Positions 1-14,700 of a DNA stretch of 64,000 nt are shown in pieces; positions within the stretch are counted from its first letter, which is position 1; every line of letters starts with the position of its first letter. Source of the DNA: Chanos chanos (Eukaryota > Chordata > Actinopteri > Gonorynchiformes > Chanidae); NCBI RefSeq assembly GCF_902362185.1, contig NC_044496.1:50428636-50492635 (forward strand). The letters run 5' to 3'. The position numbers and the translations under genes are program-made. The notes under the pieces are model-generated. The model did no database searches. It saw only the letters and a program-made list of their open reading frames with translations, and was not told the DNA's origin.

Positions 1-93
1 TTTAAATTTAGAGTGTGTTTATAATTGTTCATTTACCATTCAGTTGGCCAGTAATTTTCCTATGATGCCATGCAGTAGTGTTTAATTGAGTAG

Positions 94-3391
<3,298 letters not shown>

Positions 3392-3700
3392 AATGACTTT
3401 GACCTGTTTCGTGGGCCAAGCACAGCACAAGAATCTGATCAGCTTTAATTACCACTGTGTTCAAAGTTACTTTGAGAAGTAAAAATTAAACATATAGGGG
3501 GACTAAATATTAAATACTTTTTTTCGACAAACTACTAGAGATTACAAATTATTTCTGCTCTTTGAAATGTCTGCAGTATAAGCCAGAGATCAACTGGGTG
3601 GCTGTTTTTTGATTCTGTGCAAATCTGTGCTAAATTCTAGACAGATTCAGGTTTTTGTTACTACAGTTTCAAATAAAGCCCCTGACTTTTTTTAATATAA
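3392..3700 (+). terminator. cpxm1 3' UTR and polyadenylation signal
   Basis: About 300 bp of noncoding sequence follows the stop. AATAAA at 3672-3677 is followed by a T/G-rich stretch, so the transcript probably ends near 3690-3700. Confidence 0.6.
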
Positions 3701-5430
3701 CACAGACTGTGGTTGCTTTAATACAAACTGCTACTGTGAAATCAACACAGTATGAAACATAATTATGAAAAAGAATTGGGGGCAAATCCTTGGAAACATC
3801 TCCTGTTGGTGTTTAAATTCAGGATTTTTTTTGTAATTATCATTATAGTCCCATTTTTAAATTGAAAAATGGATGCTAGAAGGTTTTTCAGGCTGGAGCT
3901 GATATTCCGTAATGTAGTTAAAATAAAGTTTGTTGTAATAATTTCTAATTCCATAAATACTGTCTTTGCTTTTTCTTTTTGTATCAAAGTAATTTAAGGT
4001 GGTGCGCTTAAAATCATCTATAATCATAAATACTGCCACCTTGTGGTTGGAAAATTAAAAGTGATTGCAAAAAGTGTCTTTGACAGGAGGAACGTTCGGC
4101 CAGTGCACACACTGCAATTCAGTCTGGAAAAAGAAAGTATCGCTGATACTTCAAAGTACATAGATTTACACCAATAATTAGTAGATTGGCCTAAGAGCAA
4201 CAAATTCATTTGTAAATCAGCTGAACATACAGAGAACTCTGAGCTCAACCTTCACTAGCTCCAGGGCTTCCTCTCTACATAACACAATGCATCAAAACTT
4301 TCCTACATTTAGAGATCCTTTGTAACTGACTTATTGGTGCGAAGTTTATCCGCAAGTTCATCAGGATGAAGAATCAATCAAATGTATTCTCTGAGACAGT
4401 GAATTGCTGAATATGGATTATAACTAATGAGCCTCACACTTCATTCACATGAGAGTCCTTGACTGAAAATTTAACTGTGTGGGGTTTTTGGTGTGGGTTT
4501 TTTTGTTTGTTTGTGTCTTTTATTTATTTTATTTTTTTTAGTCCTAACCTGCGGATGTGAATCTGTTTTGAAATGCTGAAAGTAACGTCTATGGAAGAAC
4601 ATCGGGTAATCACGAAAACACTTATAAATAATAACTGACTTAAATTAGATAATAATGACGGTGGGCACTAACTGCAGAAAATTCTAGTTCTAGCACAAGA
4701 ACAATTTCACGATTGAAGCAGCAATAATGATAAAGTTAGCTAGAAACTAGCATAAATGGATAACTGACGAATCTTGCAAACACAGCCACACTTTGCTACT
4801 TCTATGAGAAGACGTAGACCTGATAATACGGGCTAAACAACAATGGTTTGGAAGAATTGTCTTGAGATGAAAATACTTTACGGCTCCACTTACAATGTGA
4901 CCTCTTCTGTTACACGATTAAAACAAGGCTTTGCACTTTTGATCAGCGCTCTTGTTCTTCAAAGGTCAGTATAATTTCTGAAAATTAATCTTTAACAAGT
5001 CATTGGACCGTTAATGCCGACCGCGCTGGTGATGGTTTGTGACCCCAATATTTTATCTACAACGTTTAAAAGTCCTCATATTCACAGTTTACGGTTGCAA
5101 ACGAAAAGCTACAAAATTATAATTTGGAGTCATTTCCGTCCGCTTTACGCCGGTACTTTTTGAGATCTCGGTTTCACACCTACCGCTTTTACTGGTCAGT
5201 TAAACCGTGTGCTTTGCTCCAACAGATGGTGCTGTAGTTTCATTACATTCATTTACATAGTCGTGCGTAAAATTATGTTTAAGTAGCTTAAAAATATGTT
5301 CTGCACCACACACATATACACACATCCGCATACACACACGCGCGCGTGCCCGAATTTATAGTTTATCCATCACAATTCCGTAGCGATCCTTCGAGTGCAT
5401 AAAAGCGCCCTGGAGACCGAATGACGCATA
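3701..5430. other. Intergenic DNA between cpxm1 and cox18
   Basis: No convincing exon on either strand. The sequence is AT-rich with short T-runs near 4500-4540 and a CA-rich stretch at about 5308-5345 ending in alternating CG. The last few hundred bases grade into the cox18 promoter. Confidence 0.5.
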
Positions 5431-5434
5431 AATT

Positions 5435-5585
5435 TGACGTCATTTGCCATCGACTCGTGTCCTACACGAATGTGGACCGTGAATGATATGTAGTTATTAA
5501 AGGTCGATTTCGAGCTTGATCTGATGTCCCAACAAATGCGAATATGACATTAGTGTCAGCTTAGGACCTAAACTTGAAAACAGAG
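5435..5585 (+). promoter_or_regulatory. cox18 promoter with CRE and 5' noncoding exon
   Basis: A full palindromic CRE (TGACGTCA) lies at 5435-5442. A good donor (GAG then GTAAGG) begins at 5586, and a strong acceptor (CCCCCCACAG) ends at 6138, 20 bp before the cox18 start codon. This implies a 5' noncoding exon ending at 5585 and a 553-bp first intron. The transcription start cannot be placed exactly; it probably lies between 5440 and 5560. Confidence 0.55.
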
Positions 5586-6158
5586 GTAAGGCTTTGTAAT
5601 GGGACAAAATCATCCAGTTTCTGTCATCTGTGGATTTGGCTAGTTACCGTCAGTCAGCCATCCAGCACGTATTTTGCGGTCACCACTGCAACACAGACAC
5701 AAGAAAATGATTTGTGTAACGATTAATTTGGCCTTTTCTTTGGGGAAAGATAAAAACAGCGGAATGTACTGATTATGCGTATTTAATTAATCTTGTCACT
5801 GCACCATGGGGGTTAACTGTAGTTCCTCACTCTTATTGGAAATTCTGTGTGTGTGTACATACATTACGTATAAGTATGCGTTGTTTCCATATTCATGAAC
5901 CGTCTTCTTGTCTTCTAAGTGGATATTCAAAACATTGAATGAATGAATTTTAAGTAACAATAAGATTAAGATTTGAAATTAAAAAAAAAAAATGTTCCCA
6001 ACATTTCTTCCACTGAATTAGAGTTGATGTGAACTAGTGACTGTATACATCAAGCCTTCTCTGTGGTATTTTAAAGACATTTATACAGTCTGACTATTCT
6101 TTGCTGATATGTTCTGAACCTTTTCTGTCCCCCCACAGACCTCCATAGTTTCCCTGCC

Positions 6159-9100
6159 ATGTTGTTAATGAAGCTGTCCCGGCCAGTGACGTCCATGTCA
6201 CTGTGGGCATGTTGCCGTGGCAACCAGGTGCTGCAAAAGCCTCAGATCTTGAGCATCACCCAGGGTCTCTTCAACCTAGACGTGAGAACTCTGAGCAGCC
6301 TGCAGTACTGCTCAAAGTCAACCATCTTAACAGGCCCTAATACACTACCCTCACACACACTGGCTCTGGGCCTGCAGCCACGGAGAACTGCCGCCACCGA
6401 AGGGACTGGTTGGTACGAGGGTCTGGCCGATTCAGCACCCGTGCACCTCACTGAGCAGCTCCTGATCTCTGCCCAGCAGATGACAGGTCTGCCCTGGTGG
6501 GCCAGCATCATCTGCACCACCCTGGCTCTGCGGACTGCCATCACACTCCCACTGGGCGTCTACCAGATGATCATCATAGCAAAGGTCTGGGTCTCACCAA
6601 GAACATAGTGATCAGTTGTCAGTGAGTAGTTATAATTGGGGTTTTTTTTTAGCAGAATACAGGGATGTATTTCCATTCAAGTGACTGAGTGAAACAGTGA
6701 CCGAGTCACTGACATGGAAGAACGTCAGAATGTGTGCAGAAAGTATCGTGTCTTGGCTACTTGGTCATACGACATGTTTCTGCTTCAAGGATTTGCGGGG
6801 GTGCTGCTATTTCACACTAACTTGAGATCATTTATCTGTTTCATAACAGCGATGTGATTGTCAGACAGTAGTCAGATTTTTCTTTAATAAGAAGAAAGAT
6901 AAGAAAATACCTTTCCCACAGGTTGTTTATCGAAGCATAGAAGCAGGTGATCACAAATGTTTCGGCTCTCAAGTCATAGTCACTGCTCATCAGTTGATCC
7001 TCTGTAATGTTTGTAATTGCTTCCAAGCCAGAATGATTTATTTAAAATAATCTAATCCCCCACAATTTATACTTTGTTTTAGAGCAATGTGAACGAACTA
7101 GTTTACTGAAGATCCACTGTGACTAAATTATTACTGTAGCTGTGTATTTAAAACAATGTAGATGCACTGTGTTACTTGGCTAATACTTAGGGAGAAGCAC
7201 GTGAGATAAACATTCCCAGTTCAGTGTCTATGTCAGGCTATCTCTTAGATTGTTTACTTACATGCAGTAGAAACATGATAGTTATTTAAAGGTCAACAGA
7301 TCAGGCTTAAGCAAACATTACTTCCCATCCACCCTCCCAGCTGCAGGCGTTTTTTTCCTTCTGAATAGTAAGGAAAAAAGAGAGCCTCCTCCCCCTCCCG
7401 CCTCCTTGCTGTCCTCCCTATGAGTGAGAACACAGGGTTCGGCTTATGGGTCTTCTTCTCTCACTCATCAGCCCAAGGCCTTGATTTATAAACACACAGA
7501 GTCTCAGACACAGCAGTACATTGCTGGAATCTAAACACATAAACACAGCCGTCCACCATATAGACTCACAATCTGTCGCTTGCATTTAAATCTACTTAGT
7601 CTGTTGAGTTTTCTGTGAGTCAAGATATTTGCTACATGTCCATGGGAAGAACAGAACAGAATTGTCCATTTTGACCCATATCTCTGAAGGATTTAGAGAT
7701 TTCACTTAGAAAGAACAGCCAGCTAATGTTTTTGTTTCCATAAATCAGAGCCAGCAGTCCCTAAGGAGTGGATCCCTGCCAGTTTTGAGTCTCTTTGGCA
7801 GTGTCCGATTGCGTTCACTTTTTCAAGAGGCTGTAGATTTGAATCCATTGGTCAGGCTTCATAAAGAGGTCACACTAGCATAAAGTAACCCCTCTGACCT
7901 CTTGCCCTCAGCTAGGTTGAGGCTCTGCAGGTGGAAATCGCGGATTTGGCCAAGCGGCTCAGCTATGAAATATCAGTACGGGCCAAACAGAAAAACTGGT
8001 CAGAGAAGACCTGTAGGTAAGTCACTCAGCTAAAATCAACATCCCCCAGAGTGTCAGTGTGTTTTAAAGTTGCGTTCTTTATATTGGATTCTTCCAGTGT
8101 ACAGAGATGTTTTGCATTTGTGTCAGATATACAAGGGCATTCCTAACAAAACGTACTAACCGTGACATTTTATTTCCTGGAAATTCTTTTCACTCCTGTC
8201 CTTCGGGACAGTAATCTCGGACATAAACAGCTCAGCGTGGTCTGTGTGTCTCTTCGCCAACAGGTACCACTTTAAGAAGAATATGCGGAGGCTAGTGTCT
8301 GATTTGTATGTTCGTGATAACTGCCACCCATTCAAAGCCAGTGTTCTAGTGTGGGTGCAGCTCCCCATGTGGGTGTGCCTGTCCCTGGCCCTTCGAAATC
8401 TCAGCACAGGAGCCTGTCACAGCCCCACAGGTACATTTCCATCACTAGACTGAAGCACTGTGGATATAGGCTTAAAGCCTCTAAGCTCGTGCCATACCTC
8501 CCACAGAGCTGTATATATTGTATGTTTGGGGTGTGCCTCTGCATTTTGGTTGAATTAGTTTCTTTACATTACATCCCTCTAATACAGTGGGTTTTATGCA
8601 ATTTGTGTGTTTTTATTTTGTCTGAGAACATAAAAGACCAATCTTTTTTTACCTGTTCTCTTTCAGTCCTCTTCCAGGAATGCCTAATTCATAGTTCTTT
8701 TATGTGTCTTAAATATAGTCTTGCTTAATACTGATTTAGCATGGGTTGTGACGGAGTCGGTCTTGATCCGGTCTCGAGTGGAGTGCAGTCTTAAAATCTC
8801 ATCAGCCTATTTTAAATTGCTAGCTTTCTCTCAATTAAATAGTATTTCAAATGAATTCCTCCGATGTGACTGTCGTAATAAGCTGTGATGTATTTGTTCA
8901 TTGACAGATCTACAGGGGGAGCTGGCAGTGGGGGGTGCTCTTTGGTTTTCTGACCTCACACTACCTGACTCCACATGGATCATACCAGTCTCTCTAGGCC
9001 TCATTAATCTTCTTATTGTGGAGGTAGGTCTCCTTCCAAAGTTTGGATTAGGTTAAGGTACACCATAAGTTTAAATCTGATCCTGCATGGTCTTTGTCAG

Positions 9101-9946
9101 TTCAGCTGTTAAAAGAGGTGTAATGAGAGACACAATTTACTGCAGACAGTAATAGGAGCCACCTTTTTCCTCCGAGGCAAAAGTCTCGTTTTCTGGACAA
9201 AAACGTAACCGGGAGACAAAGAACATTTGACCCACCCTGTTTTCTCACTCTTTCCCATAAAGAAATGTCTTGATCTATTCATGTTAGGACTTATTAGGTA
9301 CGCAGTGGAGTGTAGGGAGTGGTGTGTGTGTGTTTCATGTCTTGTTGTAAATTTGTGCAACGTGACTAGTGTCCGCGATTACTCAGTACATACTGATGAA
9401 CTTTTTTTTTTTTTTCCTCTTCCATGTTTTAAAAAACAGGTTTGTAACTGAAATTCACTGATTCGATTTATTTTCATTTAGTTTGTAATTTAGTTTTTTG
9501 CTGTTGTTGTTGTTGTTGTTGTTTGTTTGTTTGTTTTATATTTGTCACCTCATCTATCTGACAGATATTTGCCTTGAGGCAACTCCAGGCACCAAAGTTC
9601 CAAAAATACGTGACCAACTTCATTAGAGGGATCTCTGTAGTCATGATCCCCATAGCAGCCACTGTGCCCTCGGTAAGTCACTGCGACCGTGTGTATTTGG
9701 TGCACATGTTTGTCCCTGTTCGAGGTGTTTAGTTTTTTAAACTTCACCAAGGTTCACTTTATGCTACATTTCCCTTCCCTCCAATACACATAACTGAAGC
9801 TGTAATCAAAGGGGAAAACAACAGAGGAAATGTCTGATCTTTGGGGTCTGTCTTATCATGTGTAGACAGATATGCCCCCTATAGCCCACTCCATATATCC
9901 TTTGATTCAGCTACACGAAAGAAATGAAAAACAGGGGGCTGTGTTT

Positions 9947-9977
<31 letters not shown>

Positions 9978-10984
9978 CAAGCATACCTGAAACAGTCCCT
10001 CCAGAAAGAGTCTGGTCTGAGGAATTTTTTTTTTTTTTTTTTTTGAATAAAATTCCAGCGCACAGCCCTCTGGTAAGGCATCTCTCTTATCTGGAAGAAG
10101 AAGGAAAAATATGAATGGTTACCAGTGAATATTGTACCAGCAGGCTCTCCTCTGAAACTGAGTGCCCTCAACGAGCCTTTGTTGCTGGAAAGCATGACCG
10201 CTCTTATCTCTAGTATCAACCTGCCTCACGTGTTCCTCCTCAGTTGCCCTGATAAACTGAACCATATCTGTGTTGTCTCTCCCCTCTCCAGAAGTGTGTG
10301 TGCGTGTGTGTGTGTATGTGTGTGTGAATGTGTGTGTGTGTTTGTATGGAGGGAGCAGTGCCTGATTCTTTTTCTTATGATGCTGTTCTCAAAAGTGAAA
10401 GGGATTAGGTTCCCTTGGTCCTTACAGTAGTTTACAAAAGAACTGAATAGCATGTGATTATTCAGATAAGAATCTTTTGACCCGCTATTTGGACCACCTA
10501 CATGGTATTTTTTTTTTTAGCTAAATGTACATTTTAAAACTAACTGCAGTATTGTCAAATATCAGCAATCTCATTGCCTTCGAATCTTATCTTGCTTCTT
10601 CTGAATCCAGCGTTGCATGATCAGTAGGGAGTAACATACATGACAGGTTTCCATGCAGATCGTGCCTGTATTCATATATATTTGTGTATCTGTGTCGTTG
10701 TGGTTGCTTGTGTAATATGTAACTTTGAGTTTTGCCCCTTCCTCTGATTATTCTAATTTGATGTTCCCTTTCCCCTATTCCTCTTTTTTTTTTTTTACCT
10801 CCATTGTTTTATTCAGTCCATGGCTTTATACTGGCTGGGCTCCAGTTGTGTGGGACTGGGACACAACCTACTCCTGCGGTCCCCTCGATTCAGAAAGCTC
10901 TGCAGAATCCCCCCAGTCCGCTCAGACTCTGACACACCGTATAAGGACATTGTTGCTGCTTTTGTCTCCAAGTACCTCAAATAG
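6159..10984 (+). CDS. cox18: Cytochrome c oxidase assembly protein COX18 (Oxa1/YidC family insertase)
   Basis: Six coding exons, 6159-6584, 7916-8016, 8264-8430, 8908-9023, 9565-9672 and 10817-10984 (TAG at 10982), give 1086 bp and 361 residues, close to human COX18 (about 333). The N-terminus is rich in Arg, Ser and Leu, as expected for a mitochondrial targeting sequence. Hydrophobic segments follow in the order of the YidC/Oxa1 fold: WWASIICTTLALRTAITLPLG, ASVLVWVQLPMWVCLSLALR, WIIPVSLGLINLLIVE, and a final pair around SVVMIPIAATVPSSMALYWL. COX18 inserts the C-terminal part of Cox2 into the inner membrane for complex IV assembly. The first ATG after the acceptor is used; a second in-frame ATG lies three codons later. 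Introns hold T-runs and GT repeats but no other gene that I can see. Confidence 0.93.
9502..9535. repeat. (GTT)n/(GTTT)n repeat
   Basis: Short tandem repeat 30 bp before the fifth coding exon of cox18, contributing to a pyrimidine-rich acceptor region. Confidence 0.85.
9944..9977. repeat. (TTTTG)n repeat
   Basis: Pentanucleotide repeat in the last cox18 intron. Confidence 0.85.
10294..10342. repeat. (TG)n microsatellite, interrupted
   Basis: TG array with a few interruptions in the last cox18 intron. Confidence 0.85.
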
Positions 10985-11570
10985 ACAGAACCAGAAGAAC
11001 TACAGCGGTTCAGAACACGTATTCAGATCAGGAACTGGGCTATTCCAGGACATGGGAACTCTCTTTACAGATGATACTGAACTGTATGCCTGTAGTGTAT
11101 ACCTACAGCTTTTGATTTTACATCATATTGTTATAATGGTCCCTTTGCGAACTGAAGTGAATGATAGGAGTGTTAAATTGAACCGTTTTTCCCATAATCT
11201 GAACAGGCCATGCTGAATATGAACAACTGATTAAACTACTGTCCAAAATGTTGAGTTTTGTCCCTTACATCAGTAATATTATTTAAAAACAGTCATCAAA
11301 ACATTACATTGCATTATGTATATATATCCCACAAAGGATGTGTTGTAGAAAAAAAAATGATGTGTTTTGCTCTTCCTTTGTCTTCATCACTTTTCACAGT
11401 TGTCTCAGTTTCAGTGTTCATGAGATTGTAAAATATCAAATCTCTATCATGGAGACTAGATATAAAAAACTGTTGAAAAGCTCTTCACACATTTCAGTGG
11501 ATTTGTTATATAAAATTAATTTAATAGATTGTAGTCCATAACATGAGAAAATAAAGTTGTATTATGGGGT
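10985..11570 (+). terminator. cox18 3' UTR and polyadenylation signal
   Basis: Noncoding AT-rich sequence; AATAAA at 11550-11555 sits about 215 bp before the igfbp7 start codon, so the two same-strand genes are very close. The open frame through 10817-11216 in another phase is a shadow of the last cox18 exon. Confidence 0.6.
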
Positions 11571-11770
11571 TTTCTTTCTAAAGAAAAAAAAAGTCAGAAA
11601 GTTTACATCGAGCTCTTACTGTAGTCAGGAAGGGACAGTATTTCCAGAGGCAACACTTTTTTTTATGGGCGTGGTTCGACATCGTTCCAGTTTCATTTGG
11701 AGACTTCTGATAGTTCCAGTGTGTTTGCCAAAGTGTAGGTAGCGCAAGGAAACTTCATAAACGCATCAAC

Positions 11771-14700
11771 ATGTTGGTTTTCTTTGCTCTTGTGATATCG
11801 TTATCACTGGTCAGTTATGCTGACCGCGTTCCTCGTTCCTGTGGGACTTGTGACCCAAGTCTTTGTGCCCCTTTACCTGAGGATGGTTGTAAGTCTGGAA
11901 CGGTCCTTGACTCATGTGGTTGCTGTTCGCTCTGCGCCGCTGGAGAGGGAGAGCCTTGTGGGGGACGTGGATCCACAGCTAAGAGATGCGCGGCTGGATT
12001 CGAGTGCGTAAAGAGCGACAAAGAGAAAAAGAGCAAGCTCGGTGTTTGCGTCTGCAAGAGCAACTATGAAGTATGTGGTACTGATGGCGTGAACTACAAA
12101 ACTGGCTGTGAATTAAAGGCTGCCAGTTTGAAGGCAGTGAGCGAGAAAAAGCCCGAAATCAAGGTTCAGAACAAAGGAAAATGCGCGCAAGGTATGGTTT
12201 AGTTTTATTCTTCCGCTATAGTTATAGTGAACCGCTAACAGCGTACGAGGATTTTTTTTGTTTTGTTTTGTTTTGATTTGATTTGTTTTACAATAATACG
12301 CACTGAAATGAACAGGGTCTCAGGAGTGTTATAGGTGCTGCTAATATAGGTGTCATACCTATGTGGGTGTCCCTACCTCCACCGATATGACGCATGGTTT
12401 ATGTCCACGAATAAGAGTGAATAATGTGTATTTAAGTGTATGCATTATTTAGTGCTGTTGTGTATGTCCTTACTGGCCATCCTGAGTGGCCTGCGGTTAC
12501 GCTCTGTTAATTCAGTAACAAATTAACAAAGCGGGGCCATGGGGCCAAAGGCTTTACTCTAATTCTTTCTTCGTCGTGCCGAGTTACTAATTTAGGGAAT
12601 GTATGACGTTGTTCGGAGGTGAGTGCTTGAACTAAATCCTAAATCGCGAGTTTTTCCTCATAACAGCTACCAGATTAATATTACTGCAATTTAACCACTA
12701 AATTCGATACAAGTGTTTGTATAATCCAGTGCTAGCCGGTCTATTCACTTTATTCACAGGCGGTCACGTCCTTGTACTTGCGAATTTGCCTTACTCTTGA
12801 GATACCAGTGTAGTGAAATATAGTTAAAATAGGCCTATTTGATTTCAGCCTGCGAGGACTGGCCCTATAAACAAATAAACCAATGAGATGATGTATGATA
12901 GCAGTGAAATACAGTGTGTCATGCCAACAGTTAAATAAGCTTGGGGCCACTGTTTTCTTACAGAGTGACACCCTTTCTATTGAACAGGCATGTCTGAAAT
13001 TCCAACCTGGCAAGAGGATTTTGAATTCTGAAAGGGGAAATAGCCGCTGATCAAATAGTTGTGTCTGGGTTAAGAACACATAGAGCCATTCTGTTGTGTT
13101 AAAACAAAGCCAACCTATTTAAACCGTTGAACCTTCACATGATTCATTATAACTGCATGCCGAGTCAGGATTAGGCTAGCCAATGGATTCAGTAAATGAA
13201 AAACCCTCTCTGACAGACAAGCTCCCAGTCACAGCAGCCTAGTTCCTCCTCATTTGCTCATATCCAGCAGGGATGCAGCCGAAAGCCCTCTCTGACTTAG
13301 TCCAGCACAACCACTGAGAAGGCAAAGACCATATGACCCATGCTGGAAAAGCAAATTGTTTTATTATGTCTTGTTAGTGTTAGCACGCTGAAATTGGAAC
13401 ATGGTGGCTTCAGCTGTCCAGGGAACCTTTATTGAACTAAAGTAATCGTCCCCTGCTGCTGAGATTAAGAACCAAAGGCTTCAGATAATAACAATTATGA
13501 CACAAGAGGCTGTGCTGTTTGTTTAACTGACCTAAGTGTTGATAATTTAATCCAAAGTTTCACATGGCCAATGTGAAGAATAAGCACTCCCATTATTCAC
13601 CGACTGGCTTTCCCTCAAACTGTGTTGCAAATTGTTGTCTTTAATGTAGGGAGAGGCTGTGCTAAACATGCCCTCTAACTCAGTCTTCCATACATATAAT
13701 CCATCAGTCATCGCACTGTTCTGAATTCCTCCTAGAGTAATCTACCTGTCAAACTGTGGGCACATTCCTTTAGAGAACCCCTCAAGACAGAAATAACCTT
13801 CATGAGATGAGTTGAAGATGATACAGCCACTAAATCATGCTTTTTTTCCCCCATTCCCTCTCAAACAGCACCTGTCATCGTGACCGCTCCAGGGGAGATA
13901 TGGAACGTCACTGGGTCGCAGGTCTACTTGAGCTGTGAGGCTATTGGAATCCCCACACCAGTGGTAACCTGGAAGAAGGTACATAAATAATGAAAGTCTA
14001 ACAAAAAGCAAAATGACGCTGTTGGAGAGGTCTTTTACTATTTATTCTTGTTTGTCTGATCCTCGCGGAACAGGCTCAAGTCATTTTTGTAGTCTATGCC
14101 AATTAATGTGTTTCTAAGCATGCAATCATCATTAAGTTTTTCGTTTTTTACTTGAACAATTCATTGTTGTGAACATTTTTCTCCACTCACGTTTGAACTA
14201 TGCTGTATTTGAACTAAGGATGTAACCAAACATTAAAACAATCCTCTGCAGAAACAATAGATTAAGAATAGAAACAACAATACCAGGAATTTAGGGAGGG
14301 ATTAAGACAGGAAATATTCCATCAAACATGGCAATGCTATCTAAGTGTCCTCTTTTGGAGCTAATATTTGCTCTCAGAAAACTCATTTATACAGTGATAA
14401 AACCAAAGCATGTCATGGTGAACTAACAGGATATTGGCAGATAACAGAGCTATGTAGAGAAGTAGATAAATAGGCATTCAGTTATACGTTCAGAACAATA
14501 ATACACAAACCACATACTCAGATGGGCAGGATATGTGACGTCAACAAGGTCTGAAGCTATAGGAGTCCCTAGCGGTCATTTCCCAACATACCAAGGTATT
14601 AACCCCTAGCAAAGCAGGAAGCTTAAAACTGTGGGAAATGCTCAACCCATGACACAAATATCTGGTCTTTCATGTTCCAGATGGGAATAGGACCTATTTT

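Noticed and set aside
10725-11216. 163-codon open frame on the plus strand near the end of cox18
   Set aside because: It overlaps the last cox18 exon in another phase; the exon's own frame gives the conserved YWLG and C-terminal sequence ending at 10984.
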